Positions 22,974 through 31,021 of a stretch of 64,000 nucleotides of DNA are shown here, piece after piece; position 1 is the first letter of the stretch, and each line of letters starts with the position of its first letter. Origin of the DNA: Roseovarius sp. (GTDB lineage: Bacteria > Pseudomonadota > Alphaproteobacteria > Rhodobacterales > Rhodobacteraceae); assembly GCA_021775255.1 (NCBI GenBank), contig JAJFIA010000012.1, positions 1 to 64,000 of the forward strand, written 5' to 3'. Both the position numbers and the translations under genes were made by a program. A model generated the notes under the pieces. That model was not told the origin of the DNA. It saw only the letters and a list, made by a program, of their open reading frames with translations, and did no database searches.

Positions 22974-24665
22974 TCAGGCGACTACAAGCGGTTGGCCAAA
23001 GCCCAATTCGTCCCGCAACACCTTGACGATTTCACCCAGTGTGGCGCCGGCACGCACCGCGTCGATCTCGGCGGCGAAGACGTTGATATCTTCGGACCGC
23101 GCGGCCTGACGCAATTCCTGCAATGCATTGTTCAGCAAAGCGGGGTCGCGGGCAGCCTTGATCTTTTTCAGCTGCTCTACCTGTTGTTTCATATGTACCT
23201 GCGAGGGGCGCTTCAGGAAAGGTCGGGCCGAGGCGTCTTCATCCTCTTTGAATGCGTTGACGCCGACAACGATCTGTTCGCCGCTGTCCACCTGATCCTG
23301 GAATTCAAGGGCGCTGGCCCCGATCATTTCTTGCACAAAACCGCTTTCGACAGCCTTGAACATGCCGCCTTCCGCGTCAATTTCCGCAATGACATTCAGG
23401 ATTTCCACCTCCATCGCATCGGTCAGGGATTCAACGTAATAGGAGCCACCCAGCGGGTCGATCACATCGCATAAATGCGCCTCGTGTTTCAGGATATTCT
23501 GGGTGGAAACGGCAACCTTGGCAGAGTCTTCGGTAGGCGTTGACAGAACTTCGTCATAGCCGTCCGTGTGCATGGATTGCAGCCCGCCAAGGATGCCGGC
23601 CATTGCCTGTATCGTTACCCGCGCGATATTGTTCAGCGGCTGTTGCCGGGTCAGATCGCAGCCCGATGTCTGGGCGTGAAACTTGAACCGTTTGGCGCGC
23701 GGATTGGTGACCCCGAAACGATCGTTCACAAGCCGGTTCCAGATACGCCGTCCGGCGCGGAACTTGGCCACTTCTTCAAAGAAACTGATCGAGATGTCGA
23801 AAAAGAAGGTGAACCGTTCAAGGAATTTTTCCGGGTCCATCCCGCGCGCCTTGCAATCCTCGGCGTATTGGATGGCGGTGGACAGCGTCAACCCCATCGC
23901 CTGTGCCGGGGTCGCCCCGGCCTGTTGCATATGCTGGCCAACGATCGAAAAGGCGTTCCAGTTCGGCACATGTTCGGCCAGATAGGCGGCGGTGTCCAGC
24001 TGCACCCGGCGGGCGCCTTGCAAAGACAGGCGATAGAACATGTGGTTGGCGACGAAATGCGAGATATAGTCGCTTTGGTTTGACGTTCCGGTGACCTTTT
24101 TCCAATCGATCCCGCGCTTTTCGGCCACCACCAACATCTGCGCCAACATGGTGAACGGGCTTGGATCGTTCAAACCGATCGAAATCTCGTCAATCGGGAT
24201 GTCGGCCAGACATATGTCCATGTCCTCTTCGGTATTGATAATGGTCCCGCAAGTGCCCAGAATTTCTGGCTCTACCTCATCACAGTCGATCCCCCGGTAG
24301 ACTGAATTGCACGGTATGATGCTGAGTGCGCTGGCCCCCGAGGCAAGTATTTTCTTGATCCGCCCATTGAAATCCACCGGACGGCCCAGCCCGATCAACT
24401 GGCGCTGCGACCATGTGCGACCGCGATGCATCGTTGGATAAATGCCGCGCGTCATCGGATCGGCGCCTGGAAACCCAAGTTTTTCGTTATAGGCACCATC
24501 GGGATCGTCCGACGGCCAGTAAAGCGGTTTGACCTTGATGCCAGAGCGATTTCTGACCGGTTTGTCCTCCCCGATCAGGGCGTGATAATTCTGTTGCCAC
24601 TCGTCAAAAGCAGCTTGGTGTGTACCTTTTCCGGTCGACATCACGGGCTTGGCTATCTTGTTCAT
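22974..24665 (-). CDS. B12-dependent acyl-CoA mutase, large subunit, altered substrate site
   Basis: ATG at 24665 is preferred over a GTG one codon earlier because of the AAAGG spacing. The 563-residue product is the TIM-barrel subunit of the methylmalonyl-CoA mutase family without the fused B12 domain, as in isobutyryl- and 2-hydroxyisobutyryl-CoA mutases. GQHMQQAGA keeps the catalytic His245. Compared with human MCM, the substrate-carboxylate ligands differ: TMY becomes TMH (His80) and VRN becomes VAN (Ala206). Known variants have Phe or Ile at the first position and Gln at the second, so specificity may be new. The small subunit gene lies 15 nt upstream, MeaB downstream. Confidence 0.88.
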   Translation of the reverse strand: MNKIAKPVMSTGKGTHQAAFDEWQQNYHALIGEDKPVRNRSGIKVKPLYWPSDDPDGAYNEKLGFPGADPMTRGIYPTMHRGRTWSQRQLIGLGRPVDFNGRIKKILASGASALSIIPCNSVYRGIDCDEVEPEILGTCGTIINTEEDMDICLADIPIDEISIGLNDPSPFTMLAQMLVVAEKRGIDWKKVTGTSNQSDYISHFVANHMFYRLSLQGARRVQLDTAAYLAEHVPNWNAFSIVGQHMQQAGATPAQAMGLTLSTAIQYAEDCKARGMDPEKFLERFTFFFDISISFFEEVAKFRAGRRIWNRLVNDRFGVTNPRAKRFKFHAQTSGCDLTRQQPLNNIARVTIQAMAGILGGLQSMHTDGYDEVLSTPTEDSAKVAVSTQNILKHEAHLCDVIDPLGGSYYVESLTDAMEVEILNVIAEIDAEGGMFKAVESGFVQEMIGASALEFQDQVDSGEQIVVGVNAFKEDEDASARPFLKRPSQVHMKQQVEQLKKIKAARDPALLNNALQELRQAARSEDINVFAAEIDAVRAGATLGEIVKVLRDELGFGQPLVVA

Positions 24666-24680
24666 CACTTCTGCCTTTCT

Positions 24681-25109
24681 CTAGTCCAAAGGGCGTTCGT
24701 TGCTGGCGGCGATTGCAAGTCTTTCCACCTCGGTGACAATGTCTTCGCGCACGGCGCCAGGGTGAAACACCTTCGAAACGCCTGCGGCCAACAGATGCGC
24801 TTCATCTTCATCGGGCACAATGCCACCGACTACGACGCGCACATGGCCCAACCCGGCCGCATCCAGCGCGACCATCAGCTTTGGAACCAACAGATGATCG
24901 GTTGCCAAAGAGCTGATGCCGATGACATCCACGTCCTCTTCGAGCGCCAGCGCCACAACCGCGGCGATGGCCTGCCAGGGGTTGGTATAGATCACTTCCA
25001 TGCCCGCATCGCGCAGATAGGCCGCAATGATGCGACTGCCGCGGTCGTGCCCGTCCAGTCCGATCTTGGTAACCAGCACCCGCGCAGGGGCCAACAGAAC
25101 GTCATTCAT
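24681..25109 (-). CDS. B12-binding small subunit of the acyl-CoA mutase
   Basis: ATG at 25109 has GAGGAGG at ideal distance and overlaps the TetR stop by 8 nt; longer frames lie inside the TetR gene. The 142-residue product is a stand-alone cobalamin-binding domain with the DxHxxG signature as GLDGHDRGSRI, IGISSLATDHLL and VVVGGIVPDED. It binds adenosylcobalamin base-off and pairs with the large subunit. Confidence 0.92.
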   Translation of the reverse strand: MNDVLLAPARVLVTKIGLDGHDRGSRIIAAYLRDAGMEVIYTNPWQAIAAVVALALEEDVDVIGISSLATDHLLVPKLMVALDAAGLGHVRVVVGGIVPDEDEAHLLAAGVSKVFHPGAVREDIVTEVERLAIAASNERPLD

Positions 25110-25755
25110 CCTCAATCCTCCTCGAAACCGGTTCACCTGACGCATCTGTACGGGCCGCTTCGCTGGCCCCTGCCCCGACCAGCGGCACGCGCAGATTTTC
25201 GATGAATTTACGGGCAAGTCCGGCTGGTGTATCGCGACCCTCGCGGTACCAGACTGGCGTGTGATTCATTGCGCCAATCAGCATCAGCCGCAGAACGCTT
25301 CGGTCGGTCTGTGGCGGCAATGGCAACGCATCGCAAAGCCTCGTGAACCGCGCCTCGTATTGCCGACGCAAGCCAACCAGAGTCTTTTCCGCGTCGCTGA
25401 AATCTGACGGCAACGTTCTGATCACGACATGGGCATAGCTGCTTGTACCCAGCAGCATCGCAAGGTGCGCCTCGCAGGCGGCCTGCAAGCGCACCCAGGG
25501 GTCCGCGCCCGCGGCCTCTAGGGCTGTATCCACACTGTCGCTTATCCGCTGCACGCCCTCTTCGAATACGGCGACAAGCAAATCATCTTTTGATGCGAAA
25601 TGATAATACAGCGAACCGGGCAACATGCCGGTTGCCTTGGCGATATCACGCGTTGACGTGCTGGCAAAACCCTTTTCAACAAACTGCTGCGCTGAGACGT
25701 CAAGAATGAGTTCTCGGCGATTGTTGCGTCTGGCTTTGGGTGCCAAGGCTGTCAT
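25102..25755 (-). CDS. TetR regulator 2 of the mutase operon
   Basis: The product is 217 residues. The HTH contains STRDIAKATGMLPGSLYYHF and then ASKDDLL, distinct in its recognition region from the other TetR proteins here. AAGGAAT precedes the ATG. It is the first gene of the mutase-MeaB-PaaI operon, overlapping the small subunit start. A different palindrome (AAGCAA-ACGA-TTGCTT) lies 16 nt upstream of its start and is the likely operator, probably released by an acyl-CoA. Confidence 0.87.
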   Translation of the reverse strand: MTALAPKARRNNRRELILDVSAQQFVEKGFASTSTRDIAKATGMLPGSLYYHFASKDDLLVAVFEEGVQRISDSVDTALEAAGADPWVRLQAACEAHLAMLLGTSSYAHVVIRTLPSDFSDAEKTLVGLRRQYEARFTRLCDALPLPPQTDRSVLRLMLIGAMNHTPVWYREGRDTPAGLARKFIENLRVPLVGAGASEAARTDASGEPVSRRIEDE

Positions 25756-25770
25756 CGTGATTCCTTAAAT

Positions 25771-25786
25771 AAGCAAACGATTGCTT
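25771..25786. promoter_or_regulatory. Putative operator of TetR regulator 2
   Basis: AAGCAA-ACGA-TTGCTT is a perfect inverted repeat 16 nt upstream of the TetR2 ATG. It differs from the TAACA-TGTTA palindrome used elsewhere in the cluster. Confidence 0.6.
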
Positions 25787-25946
25787 GGTTATTTCGCCAA
25801 TTGTCGAATTTGTCAACAAAGGCTTGCAGTGAAATGCTTTGCATCAATCAGATCAGCAAACCTTTAAGCAGTCTCGCCGAAGGCTTTAGCCCGAGCTGAT
25901 CTGAAAAATGGGGGCTTTCCGGCGCATTCAGACGAGCGTGTTGTTT

Positions 25947-27248
25947 TTACTTCGACAGTCCGCCAAGAAGCAGTTTTTGCAGAATTTCCACAAGTTCGGG
26001 CAACGAGATATTTCCCTCCTGCCCCGCCTTTTTTGGGTCAAACCATTCAACGGTCCAGTTCAATGCACCCAACATGACCTGCCGCAATGGGACGATCCTG
26101 ATATCGGAACGCAAGCAACCGGAGTCTTGCGCATCTTTCAGAATGCGGTCCCAAAGCTGCGCATATTCATGGCGCACTGGCCAATGGCGAGCGCGCACAT
26201 TACTGGGCAGTTGCCCATAGATTCGAATATTTGCCGAAGTGAATTCACTGGCCTGAAACAAACACTCCATATGTGTCTCGATCGCTGCAGACATTCTGCT
26301 GAGGTCGTCAGGAAACTCTTCCCAATCAGAAACGGTCCTGGTCACACCCTTCAATAGATCGCGCAGCCCCAAATCCAGCACTTCATCTAAAATGTCATCT
26401 TTTGACCCGAAATGGTAGTAGATGCTGCCGGCCTCGATCCCAGCCTCGGTCGAAATGGCCCGCATTGTTGCCGCTTTGTAGCCACGGTCGCGGATGATCC
26501 GCACGGCCGCAGATAGCACTTGCATACGTGTACGTGCTGCCTTGTTGGAATCGGCTTCCGGTTCAAAAATCTGCCGGTCGCGATGCCGGGGGACAAGAAC
26601 CAGAGCGTGCTCTTTTGTGGCCATCCCATCCAGCAATAGCCTTGTAACCCGCTCGGACAGTGTTGCGACAGGAAAACGCTCCGTGTCATACCATTCGACC
26701 GTCCAGTTGAGCGCGCCGAGCACGAACTGGCGTACAGGCCTGATCGCGATATCTGTGCGAACACAGCCATTCTGCTGGGCTTCTGCCAAGAAACCGTTCC
26801 ACAGGTCGGAATATGCGCGTCGCAGCGGCCGGTGTTTTTGGCGTAACTCTTCGGGTAGCGTCGGAAAGTTGCGAATATTGGCGGATGTAAAATCGCTTTC
26901 AGACAAAAGAAAGGTCAGGTGTGTATCGACCATCTCTGACAGGACATGTCGGAAATCCTTGTCCTGCGCCCTAGCCTCGGCCAGAACCCGCGACGCCTCG
27001 ACATAAAGGCGGCGCAACCCAAGCTCCAGAACTTCACCCAGAATGTCTTCTTTGGACGAAAAGTGGTAGTAGATGCTGCCAGCTTCCATATTTGCAACTT
27101 TGGCGATTTTGCGCATGGTCGCGGCATTGTACCCTTCATTGCGGAAAAACTGTGCCGCCGCCGCGAGGATCGTCTCTCGCGTCTGCTCGGACTTACTTGG
27201 CTGTCCGTCATGCAGCACAGCGTTTTGGGGTTTGGGCGTCATATTCAT
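25947..27248 (-). CDS. Tandem TetR-TetR fusion regulator
   Basis: The product is 433 residues, twice the usual TetR length, made of two complete and mutually similar TetR units. Unit 1 (about 20-215) has ATMRKIAKVANMEAGSIYYHF; unit 2 (about 237-433) has ATMRAISTEAGIEAGSIYYHF. Both C-terminal domains repeat TSANIR, a PxLPxxxRxxHxPxRxxY pattern and LGALNWTVEWxD. This is an internal duplication in one frame with no stop, so the molecule could act as a covalent pseudo-dimer. It is divergent from the BadH-like SDR gene, and a one-mismatch copy of the shared palindrome lies between them. Confidence 0.88.
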   Translation of the reverse strand: MNMTPKPQNAVLHDGQPSKSEQTRETILAAAAQFFRNEGYNAATMRKIAKVANMEAGSIYYHFSSKEDILGEVLELGLRRLYVEASRVLAEARAQDKDFRHVLSEMVDTHLTFLLSESDFTSANIRNFPTLPEELRQKHRPLRRAYSDLWNGFLAEAQQNGCVRTDIAIRPVRQFVLGALNWTVEWYDTERFPVATLSERVTRLLLDGMATKEHALVLVPRHRDRQIFEPEADSNKAARTRMQVLSAAVRIIRDRGYKAATMRAISTEAGIEAGSIYYHFGSKDDILDEVLDLGLRDLLKGVTRTVSDWEEFPDDLSRMSAAIETHMECLFQASEFTSANIRIYGQLPSNVRARHWPVRHEYAQLWDRILKDAQDSGCLRSDIRIVPLRQVMLGALNWTVEWFDPKKAGQEGNISLPELVEILQKLLLGGLSK

Positions 27249-27289
27249 GGGTAAATACCTCTGGACACACCGATATCAAGCAGATAAAT

Positions 27290-27305
27290 TCAAACAGATG
27301 TTAGA
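27290..27305. promoter_or_regulatory. Shared TetR operator, site 2
   Basis: TCAAACAGATGTTAGA matches TCTAACA-NN-TGTTAGA with one mismatch. It lies 41 nt from the tandem TetR start and 49 nt from the divergent SDR start. Confidence 0.6.
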
Positions 27306-27354
27306 TTTTAGCCCGTGCGCGACTAAACAGCAAGGGCCCAAGAGGAGTTACAGG

Positions 27355-28116
27355 ATGCGTGGACTGCAAGGTAAAAGAGTGATCGTCACAGGTGGTGGCA
27401 GTGGGATTGGACGCGAAGTGTGCAAACGTTTCGCCGAAGAAGGGTCCGAAGTTGCGGTGTTTGACCTCAATGCGGACGGCGCGGCCGAAACCGTATCGCT
27501 TATTGAGGCAAATGGTGGGAAGGCCAGCGCCTACACGGTTGATATCGCGGATCGCGCCGCAGTCGATAGCGCTGTAACTGCATTCGAAGCGGGCGGGCCT
27601 ATCGATGTTCTGGTCAACAATGCGGGCTGGGATGTCGCAAAGCCGTTCCTCGATACCGATGTCGCGCTCTGGGACAAGATCATTGCAATAAACCTTTATG
27701 GGCCGCTGCATATGCATCACGCGGTACTGCCCGGAATGGTTAAGAATGGGGGCGGTCGCGTGGTCAACATTGCTTCGGATGCCGGGCGTGTCGGATCGTC
27801 CGGGGAAGCGGTTTATTCGGCTTGCAAGGGCGGAATCATCTCTTTTTCGAAAACAGTCGCACGCGAACTGGCCCGCAAAGGTGTGCAGGTGAACACCGTA
27901 TCTCCAGGGCCGACTGACACAGCGTTGTTTGCAAGCTTTGCCGAAGGCGAAGCCGGCGTAAAGATTGCCGAAGGCTTGAAACGCGCCATTCCGATGAAGC
28001 GACTTGGCCAGCCCGAAGATTACCCTGGGATTGTCTGCTTCCTAGCGTCGGAGGACGCTGGGTTCATCACAGGTCAGGTCATTTCCGTGTCGGGCGGCTT
28101 GTCCATGCACGGCTAG
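27355..28116 (+). CDS. SDR, 2-hydroxycyclohexanecarboxyl-CoA dehydrogenase (BadH)-like
   Basis: ATG at 27355 follows AGAGGAG; the longer upstream frame lies over the TetR promoter. The 253-residue classical SDR has VTGGGSGIG, VLVNNAGWDV, catalytic Ser in NIASDAGRVGSSGEA and YSACK (Tyr/Lys), ending with GFITGQVISVSGGLSMHG. The NAGWDV, MHHAVLPGMV and SDAxRVGSSGEAVY segments are those of Rhodopseudomonas BadH, which oxidises 2-hydroxycyclohexanecarboxyl-CoA. An alicyclic or simple beta-hydroxyacyl-CoA substrate is therefore plausible. The specific substrate is inference. Confidence 0.85.
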   Translation: MRGLQGKRVIVTGGGSGIGREVCKRFAEEGSEVAVFDLNADGAAETVSLIEANGGKASAYTVDIADRAAVDSAVTAFEAGGPIDVLVNNAGWDVAKPFLDTDVALWDKIIAINLYGPLHMHHAVLPGMVKNGGGRVVNIASDAGRVGSSGEAVYSACKGGIISFSKTVARELARKGVQVNTVSPGPTDTALFASFAEGEAGVKIAEGLKRAIPMKRLGQPEDYPGIVCFLASEDAGFITGQVISVSGGLSMHG

Positions 28117-28176
28117 GCATTTTAGTCGGGCGCGTGCGCCCCCTGGAAGGTAAATAAAAGAACTACCTCCTCAACT

Positions 28177-28201
28177 GGCCGCGCTACGGCGCGGCCTTTT
28201 T
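28177..28201 (+). terminator. Rho-independent terminator ahead of the synthetase gene
   Basis: GGCCGCGC-TACG-GCGCGGCC forms a perfect 8-bp stem followed by TTTTT. It ends the BadH-like transcript only 13 nt before the next ATG, so the ribosome site of the synthetase lies just past the T-tract. Partial read-through or attenuation is possible. Confidence 0.8.
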
Positions 28202-28214
28202 CACAAGGTCCGAC

Positions 28215-30152
28215 ATGTTTGATCCCGCCGATGATATCCGTAAAAACAGCAATCTTGCCGGTTTTCTGAACCATTGTGGCGCGGATACATACGAAGACCT
28301 GCTTGAACGGTCCAACGCCGACCCCGATTGGTTTTGGTCTAAGATTATTGATCTTGCCGGTATCCGGTTCTCGCATCCCTTTCATACACTGCGTGACTTC
28401 ACCGGCGGCCCCGAGAATATCCGCTGGGCCACCGGTGCCACGCTCAACCTGACGCAAACATGTCTCGACGCGCGAATTGACCTTGGACTTGGCGGCAAGA
28501 CCGCTATTGACTGGGTGGCAGAAGACGGGACCACCCGCAGCTGGACCTACAACGATCTGGCCGAGCAGAGCGCCCGTGTCGCCGGCGCTCTGGCCGCCCG
28601 GGGCATCGGCGCGGGCGATGCGGTTGGCATCTATATGCCGATGATCCCTGAAATTGCGGCCGCGTTTCTGGGCATTGCCCGGTTGGGAGCCATCGCTGTG
28701 CCGTTGTTTTCCGGTTTCTCCGCTCCCGCAATCACCGCACGGCTGAACGACAGCAACGCCCGGGCTGTGCTGACAGTTGATGCGTCACCGCGCCGGGGCA
28801 AACCGGTGGCGATGGAGCGGACACTGGTCAGTGCGATAGACGATCTTCCGTTGGTGCAAACGGTCATCAGCCTGCGCCGATTCGGGGGAACATCCGCCGA
28901 TCCGGCCCGCGATCTGGACTGGCATGACACTATCGCAGCGGCCGATCCGACCTTCCCCGCCGCTCCCGTAGACGCCGCAGGCCCCTTGATGATCGCCTAT
29001 ACTTCGGGCACAACCGGCCGGCCCAAAGGTGTGGTACACACGCATCTGGGAGTTCAGGCCAAAGCAACGACTGACTTCCTTCTGTGTCTCGACCTTCAGC
29101 GCGATGACCGGCATCTGTGGATGACGGATATGGGCTGGGTCATGGGGCCGCTGACCCTGATTTCGGTTCTTCTGGCCGGTGCCACGCTGGTGCTTGCCGA
29201 AGGTGCCCCGTCAACGCCAGACGACCCGTTTCGCTTGCTGCGCGTTGCCGCCGAAACGAAGGTGACCCACATGGGCGTGGCGCCCACGCTGGTGCGTCAG
29301 TTTATGGTACAGGACCCTGCCCCGTTGGCCGGATACGATCTGTCGCCACTGCGCATCGTCGGATCAACCGGAGAGCCCTGGACCGACGATGCCTGGCTAT
29401 GGCAACTGGCGCATATATGCCGCCATCGCGCAGCCCCGCTGAATATTTCCGGCGGCACCGAACTGTTTGGCGCGATCCTGACCTCAACGGTGTTGCACCG
29501 GCTATCGCCGGGCGGGTTCTCGACGCAAGCGTTGGGGGTTGGCGCCAAGGTTCTGCGCCCGGATGGGTCAGAGGCTGATTTGGGCGAGGTCGGTGAGTTG
29601 GTGGTGGCCCAACCACCCATGGGGCTGACGCCGACAATCTGGCAGGACAAGGCGCGGTATCTGGAAACCTACTGGTCCACCTTCCCCGGCGTCTGGTGCC
29701 ACGGCGACTGGGTGCGTCATGATGCTGATGGCACATGGTATATTCTGGGCCGATCCGACGACACTCTGAACATCGCCGGCAAACGCATCGGTCCGCCCGA
29801 GATCGAGGCGGCCATGACCCTGACCGGCAAAGTCATCGACGCCGCCGCCATCGCTGCGCCAGATGCGTTGAAAGGTGTCGCCGTTGTCGTTGTCTGCGTC
29901 GCAGCCCCCGGCGTGACCCCCGACGCGGCATTGGTCGACTTTCTAAAAGACGCAGTGGGCACAGCGGTCTCAAAACCGTTCCGCCCGCGCGAAATTCATT
30001 TCGTCGAAGCCCTGCCAAAGACCCGGACGATGAAAACCATGCGCCGCATCGTGCGGGCAGCATTTCTGGGCGAGGATCCGGGCGATCTGTCGTCCGTGCA
30101 GAACCCGGAAACCATCGCCCCAATCGAAGCATTGCAAGGAAAACAGACATGA
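28215..30152 (+). CDS. AMP-forming acyl-CoA synthetase (acetyl-CoA synthetase-like)
   Basis: The product is 645 residues, the length of acetyl/acetoacetyl-CoA synthetases. It carries an N-terminal ACAS-type cap, the P-loop YTSGTTGRPKGVVHTHLG, WMTDMGWVMGP, the A5 region ISGGTELFGAI, the hinge GRSDDTLNIAGKRIGPPEIE and a C-terminal catalytic Lys in TRTMKTMRR (usual SGK replaced by TMK). It would activate a carboxylic acid substrate of the pathway with ATP and CoA. It starts directly behind a terminator and overlaps the next gene by ATGA. Confidence 0.88.
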   Translation: MFDPADDIRKNSNLAGFLNHCGADTYEDLLERSNADPDWFWSKIIDLAGIRFSHPFHTLRDFTGGPENIRWATGATLNLTQTCLDARIDLGLGGKTAIDWVAEDGTTRSWTYNDLAEQSARVAGALAARGIGAGDAVGIYMPMIPEIAAAFLGIARLGAIAVPLFSGFSAPAITARLNDSNARAVLTVDASPRRGKPVAMERTLVSAIDDLPLVQTVISLRRFGGTSADPARDLDWHDTIAAADPTFPAAPVDAAGPLMIAYTSGTTGRPKGVVHTHLGVQAKATTDFLLCLDLQRDDRHLWMTDMGWVMGPLTLISVLLAGATLVLAEGAPSTPDDPFRLLRVAAETKVTHMGVAPTLVRQFMVQDPAPLAGYDLSPLRIVGSTGEPWTDDAWLWQLAHICRHRAAPLNISGGTELFGAILTSTVLHRLSPGGFSTQALGVGAKVLRPDGSEADLGEVGELVVAQPPMGLTPTIWQDKARYLETYWSTFPGVWCHGDWVRHDADGTWYILGRSDDTLNIAGKRIGPPEIEAAMTLTGKVIDAAAIAAPDALKGVAVVVVCVAAPGVTPDAALVDFLKDAVGTAVSKPFRPREIHFVEALPKTRTMKTMRRIVRAAFLGEDPGDLSSVQNPETIAPIEALQGKQT

Positions 30153-31003
30153 TCGTTATTTTCGGTGCCACTGGCACGATTGGCACACACCTTATTTCTT
30201 CGCTTTCGGACAAAGGCATCGCCCTGCGCGCCGTGACCAGCGATGCCTCGCGGATTGCGGCGCTCAAGGCGCAGGGTTGCGAGGCCATGGTGGCTGATTT
30301 CGATGACCCTGCCGCGCTGGCGCGGGCCTGCAAGGGGGCGCAAAAGGCGTTCCTTGTCACGCCCGCACATCAGGAAATGGGGCGCTGGAAGGCCAATGTG
30401 GTCCACGCGACAGCAGACGCAGGTGTGCAGCATATGGTCATGTCGACCGGGCTCGGGGCCTCGCCCAAGGCCCGGCTGACCTTTGGCATCTGGCATTCGG
30501 CCAGCCAGGAGTTGCTGAAGGAAAGCGGCATGGGCTGGACGTTGATCCAACCGACCTATTTCATGCAGAATCTGCTGTGGCAGTCCGATAGCATCGCCAA
30601 TGGAAACACTTACCTCGACGATGTGGGCGGACCCGTTTCCTGGGTCGATGCCCGCGACATCGCCGATGTGTCAACCGAAGCTTTGACCGGCGAGGGGCAT
30701 CTTGGCAAAGCCTATGGGCTGACCGGCGACGAGGCACTGAGCGGCTACGATATCGCGGCGCTGCTGACGCAAACGCTTGGCCGCGACATCACTCGCCGCT
30801 CCGTTGGCCCCGACGAGGCGCGCGCCAATATGATAAAATCCGGCATGGTCGCAGAGGTCGCCGATGCGATGATAGAACTGGCCGGACTTGCCCCGAAAGG
30901 ATATCTGTCTGGCACCGAAACCACGGTTCAGGACGTTCTGGGCCGCCCTGCCCGCCGGTTCGCGGGTTTCATCACCGAGAACGCAGCCGCGTTTGGCCGG
31001 TGA
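30149..31003 (+). CDS. NmrA-like NAD(P)-binding protein
   Basis: The ATG at 30149 overlaps the synthetase stop (ATGA) and has AAGGA upstream; longer frames read through the synthetase. The 284-residue atypical SDR begins MIVIFGATGTIGTHL and has CEAMVADFDDPAAL, AFLVTPAHQEM and HMVMSTGLGASPKAR. It resembles the QorB-like protein at 11940. Role in the pathway is unknown: it may be a quinone or carbonyl reductase or a redox sensor. It converges with fadH. Confidence 0.78.
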   Translation: MIVIFGATGTIGTHLISSLSDKGIALRAVTSDASRIAALKAQGCEAMVADFDDPAALARACKGAQKAFLVTPAHQEMGRWKANVVHATADAGVQHMVMSTGLGASPKARLTFGIWHSASQELLKESGMGWTLIQPTYFMQNLLWQSDSIANGNTYLDDVGGPVSWVDARDIADVSTEALTGEGHLGKAYGLTGDEALSGYDIAALLTQTLGRDITRRSVGPDEARANMIKSGMVAEVADAMIELAGLAPKGYLSGTETTVQDVLGRPARRFAGFITENAAAFGR

Positions 31004-31021
31004 ATTCATCAATCAGGCGGA

